This document shows, in pieces, positions 18,701-26,679 of a stretch of 64,000 nt of DNA. The stretch spans positions 1 through 64,000 of the forward strand of contig DATIXQ010000029.1 in NCBI GenBank assembly GCA_035518375.1, written 5' to 3'. The notes under the pieces are model-generated. The model was not told the origin of the DNA, ran no database searches, and saw nothing but the letters and a program-made list of their open reading frames with translations. The translations under genes were made by a program, and so were the position numbers. Positions within the stretch are counted from its first letter, which is position 1, and every line of letters begins with the position of its first letter. Source of the stretch: DATJLY01 sp035518375. Its GTDB lineage: Bacteria > Pseudomonadota > Alphaproteobacteria > ATCC43930 > CGMCC-115725.

Positions 18701-20503
18701 CTATTCGTTGCCCATCTTGAGCGCGGCCAGGAAGGCCGATTGCGGGATTTCGACCTTGCCGAATTGGCGCATGCGCTTCCGGCCTTCCTTCTGCTTCTCG
18801 AGCAGCTTGCGCTTCCGCGTCACGTCGCCGCCATAGCATTTCGCCAGCACATCCTTGCGCAGCGCCTTCACCGTCTCGCGCGCGATGATGCGCCCACCGA
18901 TCGCCGCCTGGATCGCGATAAGAAACAGCTGGCGCGGGATCAGGTCCTTCAACCGCTCGCACAGCGCGCGGCCGCGGCGCTCGGCCTGGCTGCGATGGAC
19001 GATGACGGCAAGCGCATCGACGGGCTCGCTGTTCACGAGGATGTTCATCAGCACGAGATCACCCTCGGCATAGCCGTCGAGCTGGTAATCGAAGCTCGCA
19101 TAGCCGCGGCTTACGGATTTGAGGCGGTCGTAGAAGTCGAACACGACCTCGTTGAGCGGCAGGCGGTAGACCACCATCGCGCGCGTGCCGACGTAGGTGA
19201 GGTCCTTCTGAACGCCGCGGCGCTCCTCGCAGAGAGCGAGGATCGGCCCGAGATAGGCGTCGGGCACGAGGATCGTCGCCTTGATCCACGGCTCCTCAAT
19301 ATGGTCGATCCGCACCGGATCGGGCATGTCGACGGGATTGTGCAGTTCGCGCACTTCGCCGTCGGTGCGGTGGATGCGGTAGACAACCGAGGGCGCGGTC
19401 GCGATCAGGTCGAGTCCGAATTCGCGCTCGAGCCTCTCCTCGATGATTTCGAGATGGAGCAGCCCCAAGAAGCCGCAGCGGAAGCCGAAGCCCAGCGCGA
19501 CCGAGGTCTCGGGCTCGTATTCGAAGCTGGCGTCGTTGAGGCGGAGTTTCGCCAGCGAATCGCGCAGCCGCTCGTAATCGGCGGCATCGGTCGGAAAGAG
19601 GCCGCAGAACACCACGGGCTGCACCGGCTTGAAGCCCGGAAGCGGCGCGTCGGCGGGGCGGCGGTCCTCGGTGATGGTGTCGCCGATGCGGCAGTCCGCC
19701 ACGGTCTTGATGCCGGCGGTGATGAAGCCGATCTCGCCGGGACCGAGCGCATCGACCTGCACGGCCTTGGGCGTGAAAACGCCGACGCGCTCGATCTGAT
19801 GTACCGCCCCTGTCGCCATGAGGCGAATCTTCTGGCCGGGCTTCAGCATGCCGTCCTTGACGCGTACGAGCGTCACGACGCCGAGGTAGGAATCGTACCA
19901 GCTGTCGACGAGGAGAGCCTTGAGCGGCGCGGCTTCATCGCCCTTGGGCGGCGGCAGGCGCGTCACCAGCGCCTCGAGCACGGCATCCACGTTGAGCCCG
20001 GTCTTGGCCGAGATCTCGAGCGCGGCCGAAGCGTCGAGCCCGATCACCTCCTCGATCTGTTGCTTCACGCGCTCGGGCTCGGCCGCCGGCAGGTCGATCT
20101 TGTTCAGCACCGGCACGATCTCATGGCCGGCATCGATTGCCTGATAGACGTTCGCAAGCGTCTGCGCCTCGACGCCCTGGCTCGCATCGACGACGAGGAG
20201 CGAGCCCTCGCACGCGGCAAGCGAGCGGCTCACCTCGTAGGCGAAATCGACATGGCCCGGCGTGTCCATGAGATTGAGTTCATAGGTCTCGCCGTCCTTG
20301 GCGCGATAGGTGAGGCGCACGGTCTGCGCCTTGATGGTGATGCCGCGCTCGCGCTCGATCTCCATGCTGTCGAGAACCTGGGCGCGCATCTCGCGCTGCT
20401 CGAGCCCGCCGCACAGCTCGATCAGACGGTCGGCGAGCGTCGATTTGCCATGATCGATGTGCGCGATAATGGCGAAATTGCGAATCCGCGAGAGATCGGT
20501 CAT
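18701..20503 (-). CDS. lepA: Elongation factor 4 (LepA), ribosomal back-translocase GTPase
   Basis: A 600-residue translation GTPase of normal LepA length. G1 is AHIDHGKST at residues 14-22, followed by the RGITIKAQTVRL switch region, DTPGHVDF (G3) and NKIDLP (G4). The LepA-specific C-terminal domain ends with KRKLLEKQKEGRKRMRQFG and VEIPQSAFLAAL. The frame stays open far upstream to 21757 only because of high GC; the ATG at 20503 gives the family N-terminus (TDLSRIRNFAIIAHID). No signal peptidase gene (lepB) follows, unlike enterobacteria. Confidence 0.98.
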   Translation of the reverse strand: MTDLSRIRNFAIIAHIDHGKSTLADRLIELCGGLEQREMRAQVLDSMEIERERGITIKAQTVRLTYRAKDGETYELNLMDTPGHVDFAYEVSRSLAACEGSLLVVDASQGVEAQTLANVYQAIDAGHEIVPVLNKIDLPAAEPERVKQQIEEVIGLDASAALEISAKTGLNVDAVLEALVTRLPPPKGDEAAPLKALLVDSWYDSYLGVVTLVRVKDGMLKPGQKIRLMATGAVHQIERVGVFTPKAVQVDALGPGEIGFITAGIKTVADCRIGDTITEDRRPADAPLPGFKPVQPVVFCGLFPTDAADYERLRDSLAKLRLNDASFEYEPETSVALGFGFRCGFLGLLHLEIIEERLEREFGLDLIATAPSVVYRIHRTDGEVRELHNPVDMPDPVRIDHIEEPWIKATILVPDAYLGPILALCEERRGVQKDLTYVGTRAMVVYRLPLNEVVFDFYDRLKSVSRGYASFDYQLDGYAEGDLVLMNILVNSEPVDALAVIVHRSQAERRGRALCERLKDLIPRQLFLIAIQAAIGGRIIARETVKALRKDVLAKCYGGDVTRKRKLLEKQKEGRKRMRQFGKVEIPQSAFLAALKMGNE

Positions 20504-20614
20504 TGGCCGGAGGAAGATAGGAAGCGCCGCGCGAAGGCGCAACCGCGGCAGACGCTGGCGCGAGCACGCAAATCGTGCACGATGGTGCCCCCAGTCGCGC
20601 GCGGAGGACAGGAT

Positions 20615-20902
20615 ATGGCGGGCTATCTCATTGCGAATCTCGACATCACTGACCCTGCCAAATATGACGATTACCGGCAGCAGGTGGGCAAGGTCGTTGC
20701 GCAGTATGGCGGACGCTTTCTCGTTCGCGGCGGAGAGATGAAGGTTCTCGAGGGCAAGCCTGCGGTAAAGCGGCTCGTGGTGCTCGAATTCCCGACCGTC
20801 GCGGCGGCCCAGAAATTCTATGACAGCCCGGAATACCGGCCGCTCATTCCGCTTCGAAAGGCCAGCACCGTGTCCACCGTGTTTCTGGTCGAAGGAGCCT
20901 AG
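20615..20902 (+). CDS. DUF1330 domain protein (dimeric alpha-beta barrel)
   Basis: A 95-residue protein of the DUF1330 family, small ferredoxin-like dimers of unknown role. The family pattern is clear: GYLIANLDITDPAKYDDYR, YGGRFLVRGG, then EFPTVAAAQKFYDSPEYRPL. The ATG at 20615 has a good GGAGGA ribosome site. It is divergent from lepA and converges with the flavoprotein gene at 20911. Such proteins often sit by catabolic genes, and no catalytic residue is established. Confidence 0.9.
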   Translation: MAGYLIANLDITDPAKYDDYRQQVGKVVAQYGGRFLVRGGEMKVLEGKPAVKRLVVLEFPTVAAAQKFYDSPEYRPLIPLRKASTVSTVFLVEGA

Positions 20903-20910
20903 CGTCTGGC

Positions 20911-22116
20911 TCAGCCATAATTGTTCTCGCCGAGGCCGGTGCTGCCGTAGAGCCATTGCAGCGCGTCGTACCAGTCGGTCTGCGATCGCGCGCGCATGAT
21001 CGCATTGCGCAGATCGGCGTGGGCGCCCGCCGGGTGATAGACATGCTCGCCCAGGGCGCGCGATTGGAGCTGGACGCGGCTCGTCCGCAACACGCGCCGT
21101 GCGCAATAGGCGGCGAGCGCCGCCTCGACCCTGCCGGGGTATGACGCCACCATGTGCGAAAGGCACACGGCGTCCTCGAGCGCCATGCAGGCGCCTTGGG
21201 CCATGTACTGCATCATCGGATGCGCGGCGTCGCCCAAGAGCGTCACGCGGCCATCGACCCAGTTGGCCGCCGGCTCGCGGTCGCACAGCACCCAGAGCCG
21301 CCAATCGGTGCCGAGATCGATGATCTTCCGCGCCTTCTCGTGCACGTGCGCGAAGCCCGGCAGCACTTCCTCGCGCGGCACCGGCTTGCCGGCGACCGGC
21401 TCGGGCGCGTCGTTGTGGCAGGTGATGACGAGGTTGAACACCTTCCAGCCCGAAAGCGGGTAATGCACGAGGTGGCATTTGGGACCGGCCCATAAGGTGG
21501 CGGCGTTCCAGCGCAAATCCTCGGCCATGCGCTCGGTCGGGATGACCGAGCGGAAAGTCGTGTGGCCGGAGACGCGCGGGTTGCCGTCGCCGATCACCTG
21601 CTTCCTCACGTTCGACCAGAGCCCGTCGGCGCCGACGAGGAACGAGCCTGGCACGGCTGCGCCCGTGGCGAGCTTTACGCTCACGTGCGCGCCGTCTTGC
21701 TCGTAGCCAACCACCTCGCTGTTGACGCGCAGCTCGATCCGCGGATGGTCGCGGCACGCGGTGAGAAAGACCTTGTGCAGGTCGCCGCGGTGGACGACCG
21801 CATAAGGATTGCCGAAGCGCGCGCGAAAGGCGGGGCCAAGATCGAGATGCATGATCTCCTCGGCCGTCAGCGCGTCCATGAGACGGAGCTGATCGATATA
21901 GACGGCCATGGCGCGCGCGGCTTCGCCCACGCCCAAATAGTCGAAGGCGTGGAAGGCATTGGGGCCGAGCTGAATGCCGGCGCCAATCTCGCCAAGCTCG
22001 GGCGCGCGCTCGAGCACGACGACGGAGAAGCCTTTCTGCGCAAGGCCCAACGCGGCCGCAAGGCCGCCGATGCCGCCGCCGGCGACGATGACGGGAAGAG
22101 AGCCGGCATCACTCAT
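20911..22116 (-). CDS. FAD aromatic hydroxylase, 3-hydroxybenzoate 6-hydroxylase-like
   Basis: A 401-residue single-component FAD monooxygenase of the p-hydroxybenzoate hydroxylase class. The GxGxxG motif is GGGIGGLAAAL near residue 13, the middle DG motif is VGADGLWSNVRK, and the late GD motif is GRVTLLGDAAHPMMQYMAQGA. The length and the C-terminal TDWYDALQWLYG resemble 3-hydroxybenzoate 6-hydroxylases, which make gentisate; salicylate hydroxylase is the alternative. A gentisate dioxygenase-like gene is 17 kb away at 39506. It is divergent from the putative diiron operon, with 95 bases between. Confidence 0.85.
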   Translation of the reverse strand: MSDAGSLPVIVAGGGIGGLAAALGLAQKGFSVVVLERAPELGEIGAGIQLGPNAFHAFDYLGVGEAARAMAVYIDQLRLMDALTAEEIMHLDLGPAFRARFGNPYAVVHRGDLHKVFLTACRDHPRIELRVNSEVVGYEQDGAHVSVKLATGAAVPGSFLVGADGLWSNVRKQVIGDGNPRVSGHTTFRSVIPTERMAEDLRWNAATLWAGPKCHLVHYPLSGWKVFNLVITCHNDAPEPVAGKPVPREEVLPGFAHVHEKARKIIDLGTDWRLWVLCDREPAANWVDGRVTLLGDAAHPMMQYMAQGACMALEDAVCLSHMVASYPGRVEAALAAYCARRVLRTSRVQLQSRALGEHVYHPAGAHADLRNAIMRARSQTDWYDALQWLYGSTGLGENNYG

Positions 22117-22180
22117 GGCGGAAATCTAGTCGTCATCGGCGCCGCAAAAAAGAGAGTCCTGCCGGCCGGCGCCGCGCGCC

Positions 22181-22186
22181 TATACT
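22181..22186 (+). promoter_or_regulatory. Candidate -10 box of the diiron operon
   Basis: TATACT lies 25 bases before the ATG at 22212, followed by an AAGGAAAGGGA ribosome site. A start near 22193 would give a short leader. No good -35 sequence was found, so an activator may be needed. Confidence 0.4.
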
Positions 22187-22211
22187 GGCCACGCAAGGAA
22201 AGGGATCGGCC

Positions 22212-23036
22212 ATGCCCGTGCCTGAAAATGTGAGGCGGCTCATCACGGCGAACGCGCCGCTCTGGGCCGGCGAGGCGGAAATCGTGCGCACCTATTGGAC
22301 CTCGCCCATCCGCAATCGCGACACCGACAAAAAATGGCTGAAGCGCCAATGCTGGAAAGAATATGTGGGCGTCGCGAAATTCCCGGGGCCGACGGTCGAG
22401 GTGGCGATGCCAAGTGAGCTCGCGCGCGAGCTGATGCGGCTGGTGCCGAAGCTCGATGAGGGTGTCGACCGCCACGAGGTGCGCGAGCTTTTGGACAAGG
22501 TGCACGACGAGTTCACGCATTACTGCCTCTTCGCCGACATTTACGACAGTCTTCTGGAGCCCGGCGAGCCGCGCATCAAGGCAAACGAGCTCGCGATCTG
22601 GCCGGAGGAGGACGCGCTAGCGAAATACCGCCACCACATTCGCACGAATGTGAAGAAATATGCGCGCGCCACCGGATTCACCGAGGGCGGCTACTGCACA
22701 CTCTATTCCGAGGGCGCGAAGCTGCAGGGCCGGCCGGGCGTCGACGGCAGTATCGGCCGCGCCTGCCAGAAGGTCTATGACGATGAGTTCGGCCATATGA
22801 TGTGGGGCCTGCTCGGCACCGACATCGATGACCTCACGCCGGCCGACTGGAACGAGGTCATCGCCATCACGTGCGAGATTCTGCGGCTTCGGCTCTACAT
22901 GCGGAACTCGCAGTTCAGCCATCCGCTGCCGGACTCGCGCATCGACGAGATCGTCGCCGGCAAGATCGAGCCCATCGCCTTCGACTACGCCAAGGCCGAG
23001 ACCTATCTCGTCCACGGCGCGCTCGCCGCGCAATAA
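22212..23036 (+). CDS. Putative ferritin-like diiron protein, unknown function
   Basis: A 274-residue, mostly helical soluble protein whose family I do not recognise. Two ExxH motifs are visible, E100-F-T-H103 and E192-F-G-H195, with a Glu (E158 or E167) between them and Glu candidates at E69/E73 before the first. The order Glu, ExxH, Glu, ExxH with these spacings is the hallmark of carboxylate-bridged diiron proteins such as BoxB, AurF or ferritin-like oxidases. It is the first gene of a tightly packed operon with a binding protein, an LLM monooxygenase and a degenerate hydrolase. A diiron oxygenase role is inference. Confidence 0.7.
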   Translation: MPVPENVRRLITANAPLWAGEAEIVRTYWTSPIRNRDTDKKWLKRQCWKEYVGVAKFPGPTVEVAMPSELARELMRLVPKLDEGVDRHEVRELLDKVHDEFTHYCLFADIYDSLLEPGEPRIKANELAIWPEEDALAKYRHHIRTNVKKYARATGFTEGGYCTLYSEGAKLQGRPGVDGSIGRACQKVYDDEFGHMMWGLLGTDIDDLTPADWNEVIAITCEILRLRLYMRNSQFSHPLPDSRIDEIVAGKIEPIAFDYAKAETYLVHGALAAQ

Positions 23037-24016
23037 TGAGCGCAGTGCCGGTCGCTCGTCCGTTGCTGTGGTGTGCCGCGGCGCTTGTGCTGGCGGGCGC
23101 GACAATGGCTCACGCCGGGACACTGCGCGTCGGCAAGGCGGTGGTGAATTTCGGCTTCGTGCCGGTCGATGTTGGCGTCGCCAAAGGCATCTTCGAGAAG
23201 CACGGGCTCGAGATCGAGGGCTACGACTTTACCGGCGGATTGAAGCTGCAGCAGGCGCTCAACGCGGGCAGCATCGACATCGCGCTGAGCGGCGGCACGG
23301 ACCTCGCCCTCGCCGCCAAAGGCGCCCCCGAGCTAGCCGTCGGCTCGATCACGTCCTCGCCCGGCTTCCTCGGCATCACGGTCGGAAGCGATTCAGGCAT
23401 CACCAGCGTCGATGGGTTAAAGGGCAAGAAGATTGGCGTCACGGGCTCGGGCTCTCTTACCTATTGGCTCGTCGAGGAACTCAACCGCGTCAAAGGCTGG
23501 GGCACCGACGGCGCTATGCCGGTCGCGATTGGGGGCGCGACTTCGATTCAGAACGCCGCGCTGAAGACGCACCAGGTGGATGGGTTCCTCGCCAATACGG
23601 GCGCGGGATTGTGGCTCGAGGAACAGGGCACCGCCCACTTCCTTGTCCCCACCTCGGCCTATGAAGGCGATTTCGAACTCTTCACGATCTTCGCCAGCAC
23701 CGCGATCCTGCAAAAGGATCCGGATGGCGTGCGGCGTTTCCTCAGTGGGTGGTATGAGTCGATCGCCTATATGCGCACCCACAAGGACGAGACCGTCGCG
23801 ATCACGAGCAAGATCACCGGATTCTCGGCCGCGGTCGAGGCGCGCGATTACGATCTGCTGATGCGGGGGTTCTCGACCGATGGCCGCTTCAAGCCCGCGG
23901 CGCTCGACCGGCTTCGCACCATCTTCACCGATCTCAAGGTCCTCGACAGCCCGCTCGATTTCTCGAAGCTCACCACCGAACAATACCTGCCAGCCATGAC
24001 GGATAATCCCGGATGA
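23036..24016 (+). CDS. ABC-type solute-binding protein (NMT1/TauA-like)
   Basis: A 326-residue exported binding protein. The signal peptide covers about residues 1-27 and the mature part starts TLRVGKAVVNFGFVPVDVG, followed by an NAGSIDIALSGGTD segment and a central KGKKIGVTGSGSL typical of NMT1-fold proteins. The ATG at 23036 overlaps the stop of the diiron gene by one base (TAATG). No permease or ATPase gene is close by. It is the second gene of the operon and overlaps the next by four bases, so it is probably the substrate sensor or scavenger for that pathway. Confidence 0.85.
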   Translation: MSAVPVARPLLWCAAALVLAGATMAHAGTLRVGKAVVNFGFVPVDVGVAKGIFEKHGLEIEGYDFTGGLKLQQALNAGSIDIALSGGTDLALAAKGAPELAVGSITSSPGFLGITVGSDSGITSVDGLKGKKIGVTGSGSLTYWLVEELNRVKGWGTDGAMPVAIGGATSIQNAALKTHQVDGFLANTGAGLWLEEQGTAHFLVPTSAYEGDFELFTIFASTAILQKDPDGVRRFLSGWYESIAYMRTHKDETVAITSKITGFSAAVEARDYDLLMRGFSTDGRFKPAALDRLRTIFTDLKVLDSPLDFSKLTTEQYLPAMTDNPG

Positions 24017-25101
24017 AGGCCTCGCTTTTCTGCACGGCGCGCTACATGGGCCCGGCGCCGCATGATATCTGGCCCTTGGCCGCCGACACATTTTCCGGCG
24101 AGGTGGCGCAGCGCTCGATGGAGACGACGTTCGAGCAGTTCCGTTGCGCCGACGAGTTCGGTTTCGATTGGGTGACGACGGCGGAGCATCACTACTCGGC
24201 CTTTTCCTTGACGCCCAATCCGATGGTGATGGCAGGCGCGCTGACGCAAGTCGTGAAGCGCGCCAAGATCGCCGTGCTGGGCCCCACCATCCCCATCCTC
24301 AACCCGGTGCGCGTCGCCGAGGAATTCGCGATGCTCGACACCATGTCGGGCGGGCGTGTCGTCGCCGGCATGCTGCGCGGCACGCCCAACGAGTACGTGA
24401 CCTACAACATCAACCCGTCGGAATCGCGCGAGCGCTTCGCCGAGGCGCTGCATCTGATCCGCCGCGCCTGGACCGAGCAGCAGCCCTTCGGCTGGCTCGG
24501 CCGCTACTACCAGTACCGCGCCATCGCGATCTGGCCGCGGCCGGTGCAGAAGCCGCACCCGCCCATCTACATGTCAGGCTCGAGCCCCGAGGCCGGCGAG
24601 TTCGCGGCCAAGAACCGCATCGGCATCGGCTTCGCCTTCACCACCGTACCGATGGCGAAAAAGGCGGTGCAGCATTACCGCGCCGTGGCGCACGGCGACG
24701 GCTGGGACCCGCCGCCGGACCAGGTGATCTATCGCGCCATGTTCCACGTGGCGGAGTCCGACGAGCAGGCCTTCGCCGATCTCTCGGCGCTGCCGCCGCG
24801 CGTGGCGCTCACGGATCAGAACGCCGCGATCTCGGAAGCGGTGAAGGATACAAGCTACTACGGCAGCCAGCTCCAGGAGCAATCGCAGCGCAACGCGCGG
24901 CGCGAGCTCTCGGATCGCATCGAGCTTGGCCAGGTGATCGTCGGCTCGCCCGAGACGGCGCTCAAGCAGGTACGGCGCATCCGCGACGAGCTTGGCGCCG
25001 GAATCCTCGATCTCGTCGTGGGGGCGCAGCTCGGCGACAAGACGCTGCGCTCGATCGAGCTGTTCGGCACCAAGGTGCTGCCGCGTATGCGCGAGCTGTG
25101 A
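24013..25101 (+). CDS. Luciferase-like flavin-dependent monooxygenase
   Basis: A 362-residue LLM enzyme. The barrel signatures are EFGFDWVTTAEHHYSAFS near residue 50, NPVRVAEEFAMLDTMSGGRV and NPSESRERFAEALHLIRRAW. The IAIWPRPVQKPHPPIYM stretch is shared with the LLM protein at 32488, so these two are closer relatives than the others in the window. The ATG overlaps the binding-protein stop (ATGA) and the downstream pseudo-hydrolase starts one base after its stop. It needs reduced FMN from a separate reductase. The substrate is unknown. Confidence 0.9.
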   Translation: MKASLFCTARYMGPAPHDIWPLAADTFSGEVAQRSMETTFEQFRCADEFGFDWVTTAEHHYSAFSLTPNPMVMAGALTQVVKRAKIAVLGPTIPILNPVRVAEEFAMLDTMSGGRVVAGMLRGTPNEYVTYNINPSESRERFAEALHLIRRAWTEQQPFGWLGRYYQYRAIAIWPRPVQKPHPPIYMSGSSPEAGEFAAKNRIGIGFAFTTVPMAKKAVQHYRAVAHGDGWDPPPDQVIYRAMFHVAESDEQAFADLSALPPRVALTDQNAAISEAVKDTSYYGSQLQEQSQRNARRELSDRIELGQVIVGSPETALKQVRRIRDELGAGILDLVVGAQLGDKTLRSIELFGTKVLPRMREL

Positions 25102-25102
25102 C

Positions 25103-25702
25103 GTGAGCGCGGAATTCCGCACGGTGGCCGGCGGGGGTAGCGGCATCGCCTATGCCGAGGCCGGAGCAGGCGAGGCGATCGTCGTCGTGGCGGCGAGCAC
25201 AACGCCGGCACCGGCCCATCACCTACTTGCCAAGGACCGGCACGTATTCATCTTCGCTGATGACGGAGCCGCGCCCGAGTCATTGGCGGGCCGCATCGGT
25301 GCCGCCCTCGCCGCGCTTGGCGTTCGCCGCTTCGACCTCATCGGGCATGGCGCGGGCGCCGCCGCGGTATTGTGGCTCGCGCTTGCACGTCCGGCCGAGA
25401 CCGGTGCTGTCGTGCTCGTGGGCCCGACCGCGCTTGCCGCGCGCGGCGGCGCACTCGAACAGCGGCTCGGCGAGCTGAAGCGGCCGGTGCTCGCGCTCTT
25501 CGGCACGAAGGGGGCCCACGCGCCCGACGAAGGCGACCGCTACCGCACGCTGCTGCCAGATTGCCACCTGATGTTCGCCTACGAATCCGGCAACGAGGTC
25601 GAGCGCGATCGGCCGGAAGCGCTTGCGTTCATCGTGCGCGAATTCTGCGAGCGGCGCGACCTCTTCCTCGTGAGCCGCGACAGCGGGCTCACCCTGCCAT
25701 AG
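25103..25702 (+). CDS. Degenerate alpha/beta-hydrolase fold protein, likely non-catalytic
   Basis: A 199-residue alpha/beta-hydrolase fold protein starting with GTG just after the LLM stop. The nucleophile elbow reads FDLIGHGAGAAAVLWLAL: where active members have GHSxG, codon 25349-25351 is GGC, so Ser is replaced by Gly. At the C-terminal place of the catalytic His, usually a G-H pair, YESGNEVERDRPEALAFI reads G-N. The length is also short (270 residues is usual). I infer a pseudoenzyme, perhaps a binding partner of the LLM enzyme. It is the fourth gene of the operon. Confidence 0.75.
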   Translation: MSAEFRTVAGGGSGIAYAEAGAGEAIVVVAASTTPAPAHHLLAKDRHVFIFADDGAAPESLAGRIGAALAALGVRRFDLIGHGAGAAAVLWLALARPAETGAVVLVGPTALAARGGALEQRLGELKRPVLALFGTKGAHAPDEGDRYRTLLPDCHLMFAYESGNEVERDRPEALAFIVREFCERRDLFLVSRDSGLTLP

Positions 25703-25747
25703 GCGAAACTTGGCCGCGCCCGCCCCCGTTCGCTTGCGGAGCGAACC

Positions 25748-25834
25748 ATGAGCCAGGCGCGAACGACCGCGTTGCTCTTCTATGAGGATCCGCGCGACCT
25801 TCTCAACCACCTCGACGAAGTGGGCGTGCGTTAG
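25748..25834 (+). CDS. Possible 28-residue small ORF
   Basis: An ATG at 25748 opens a 28-residue reading frame (start MSQARTTALLFYEDPRDLLN) ending in TAG. It has no clear ribosome site and no recognised family. It may be a gene remnant or chance, in the 240-base gap between the pseudo-hydrolase and the GST. Confidence 0.2.
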   Translation: MSQARTTALLFYEDPRDLLNHLDEVGVR

Positions 25835-25878
25835 CTCCTCCGCCCGGTCTGCCATGCGTGAGGCGCGGTGCTTCCCGC

Positions 25879-25905
25879 TTGAAGGCACCGTGGCGCGGCC
25901 TTCAA
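25879..25905. repeat. Inverted repeat, possible stem-loop
   Basis: TTGAAGGC and GCCTTCAA form a perfect 8-base stem around an 11-base loop, 38 bases before the GST start. There is no T-run after it, so it is more likely an operator or leader structure than an intrinsic terminator. Confidence 0.35.
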
Positions 25906-25942
25906 AATGGACCGCACACGCTTTCCAGGGAAAGAGCAGGAC

Positions 25943-26551
25943 ATGAAACTCTATTTCTCGCCCGGCGCATGCTCGCTGTCGCCGCACATCTCGCTTCGCG
26001 AGGCAGGGGTTCCGTTCGAATTGGCCCAGGTCGACCTGCGCAGCAAGGAGATCAAGACAGGCGGTAATTTCCGCGACGTCAATGCCAAGGGCATGGTGCC
26101 GGTGCTTGAGCTCGACAACGGCGACCGGCTGACCGAGGGACCGGCGATCGTGCAGTACGTGGCCGACCGCAATCCCGCCGCGGGCTTGGCACCCGCGGCC
26201 GGCACGATCGAGCGCTATCACCTGATGGAGTGGCTGAATTTCACGACGTCGGAGCTGCACAAGAATTTCACGCCGCTGTTCAAGCCGAACACGCCCGAGG
26301 ACTACAAGAAGATCGCGCGCGACACGCTTGCAGAGCGCTATCAGTTTCTCGACGGCAAGCTCGCCGGCAAGCAGTACATCATGGGCGACCACTTCACCGT
26401 GGCCGACGCCTATCTTTTCACGATCACCAACTGGACGCGCATCCAGAAGATCGAGCTCACGCCCTGGCCCAACGTACAAGGCTACATGGAGCGGGTACGC
26501 GCACGGCCCAAAGTGCAGGAGGCGATGAAGGCCGAGGGCCTCATCAGGTAG
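25943..26551 (+). CDS. Glutathione S-transferase (GstA/beta class)
   Basis: A 202-residue cytosolic GST. The N-terminal MKLYFSPGACSLSPHISLRE is that of bacterial beta-class GstA (Cys in PGACS and Ser/Cys contacts), followed by the cis-Pro loop MVPVLELDNG and the TEGPAIVQYV glutathione contact. The C-terminal domain contains MGDHFTVADAYLF. I use the ATG at 25943 because it gives the family start; an ATG at 25907 would add twelve residues. It probably conjugates electrophiles, and nothing ties it to the operon upstream. Confidence 0.92.
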   Translation: MKLYFSPGACSLSPHISLREAGVPFELAQVDLRSKEIKTGGNFRDVNAKGMVPVLELDNGDRLTEGPAIVQYVADRNPAAGLAPAAGTIERYHLMEWLNFTTSELHKNFTPLFKPNTPEDYKKIARDTLAERYQFLDGKLAGKQYIMGDHFTVADAYLFTITNWTRIQKIELTPWPNVQGYMERVRARPKVQEAMKAEGLIR

Positions 26552-26579
26552 GGCTCAGCCGACCCTCAAACCTTACGCC

Positions 26580-26643
26580 GTCATTGCGAGGAGCGAAGCG
26601 ACGAAGCACTCCCCCGAGATTGCTTCGTTGCGCTCGCAATGAC
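26580..26643. repeat. Palindromic intergenic repeat, GTCATTGCGAG type
   Basis: GTCATTGCGAG at 26580-26590 pairs with CTCGCAATGAC at 26633-26643, with further complementary GAAGC and GCTTC blocks inside. The same type of repeat is at 39427. It lies between the convergent GST and LLM genes, a usual site for such alphaproteobacterial repeats, and could act as a two-way terminator. Confidence 0.8.
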
Positions 26644-26679
26644 AGTCATTAGAACGTATTGCGACGGCGCGATCGCGCC

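Noticed and set aside
20504..21757. Upstream extension of the lepA frame to 21757
   Set aside because: The family N-terminus is at 20503, and the extension runs antisense through DUF1330 and into the flavoprotein gene. It is open only because of high GC.
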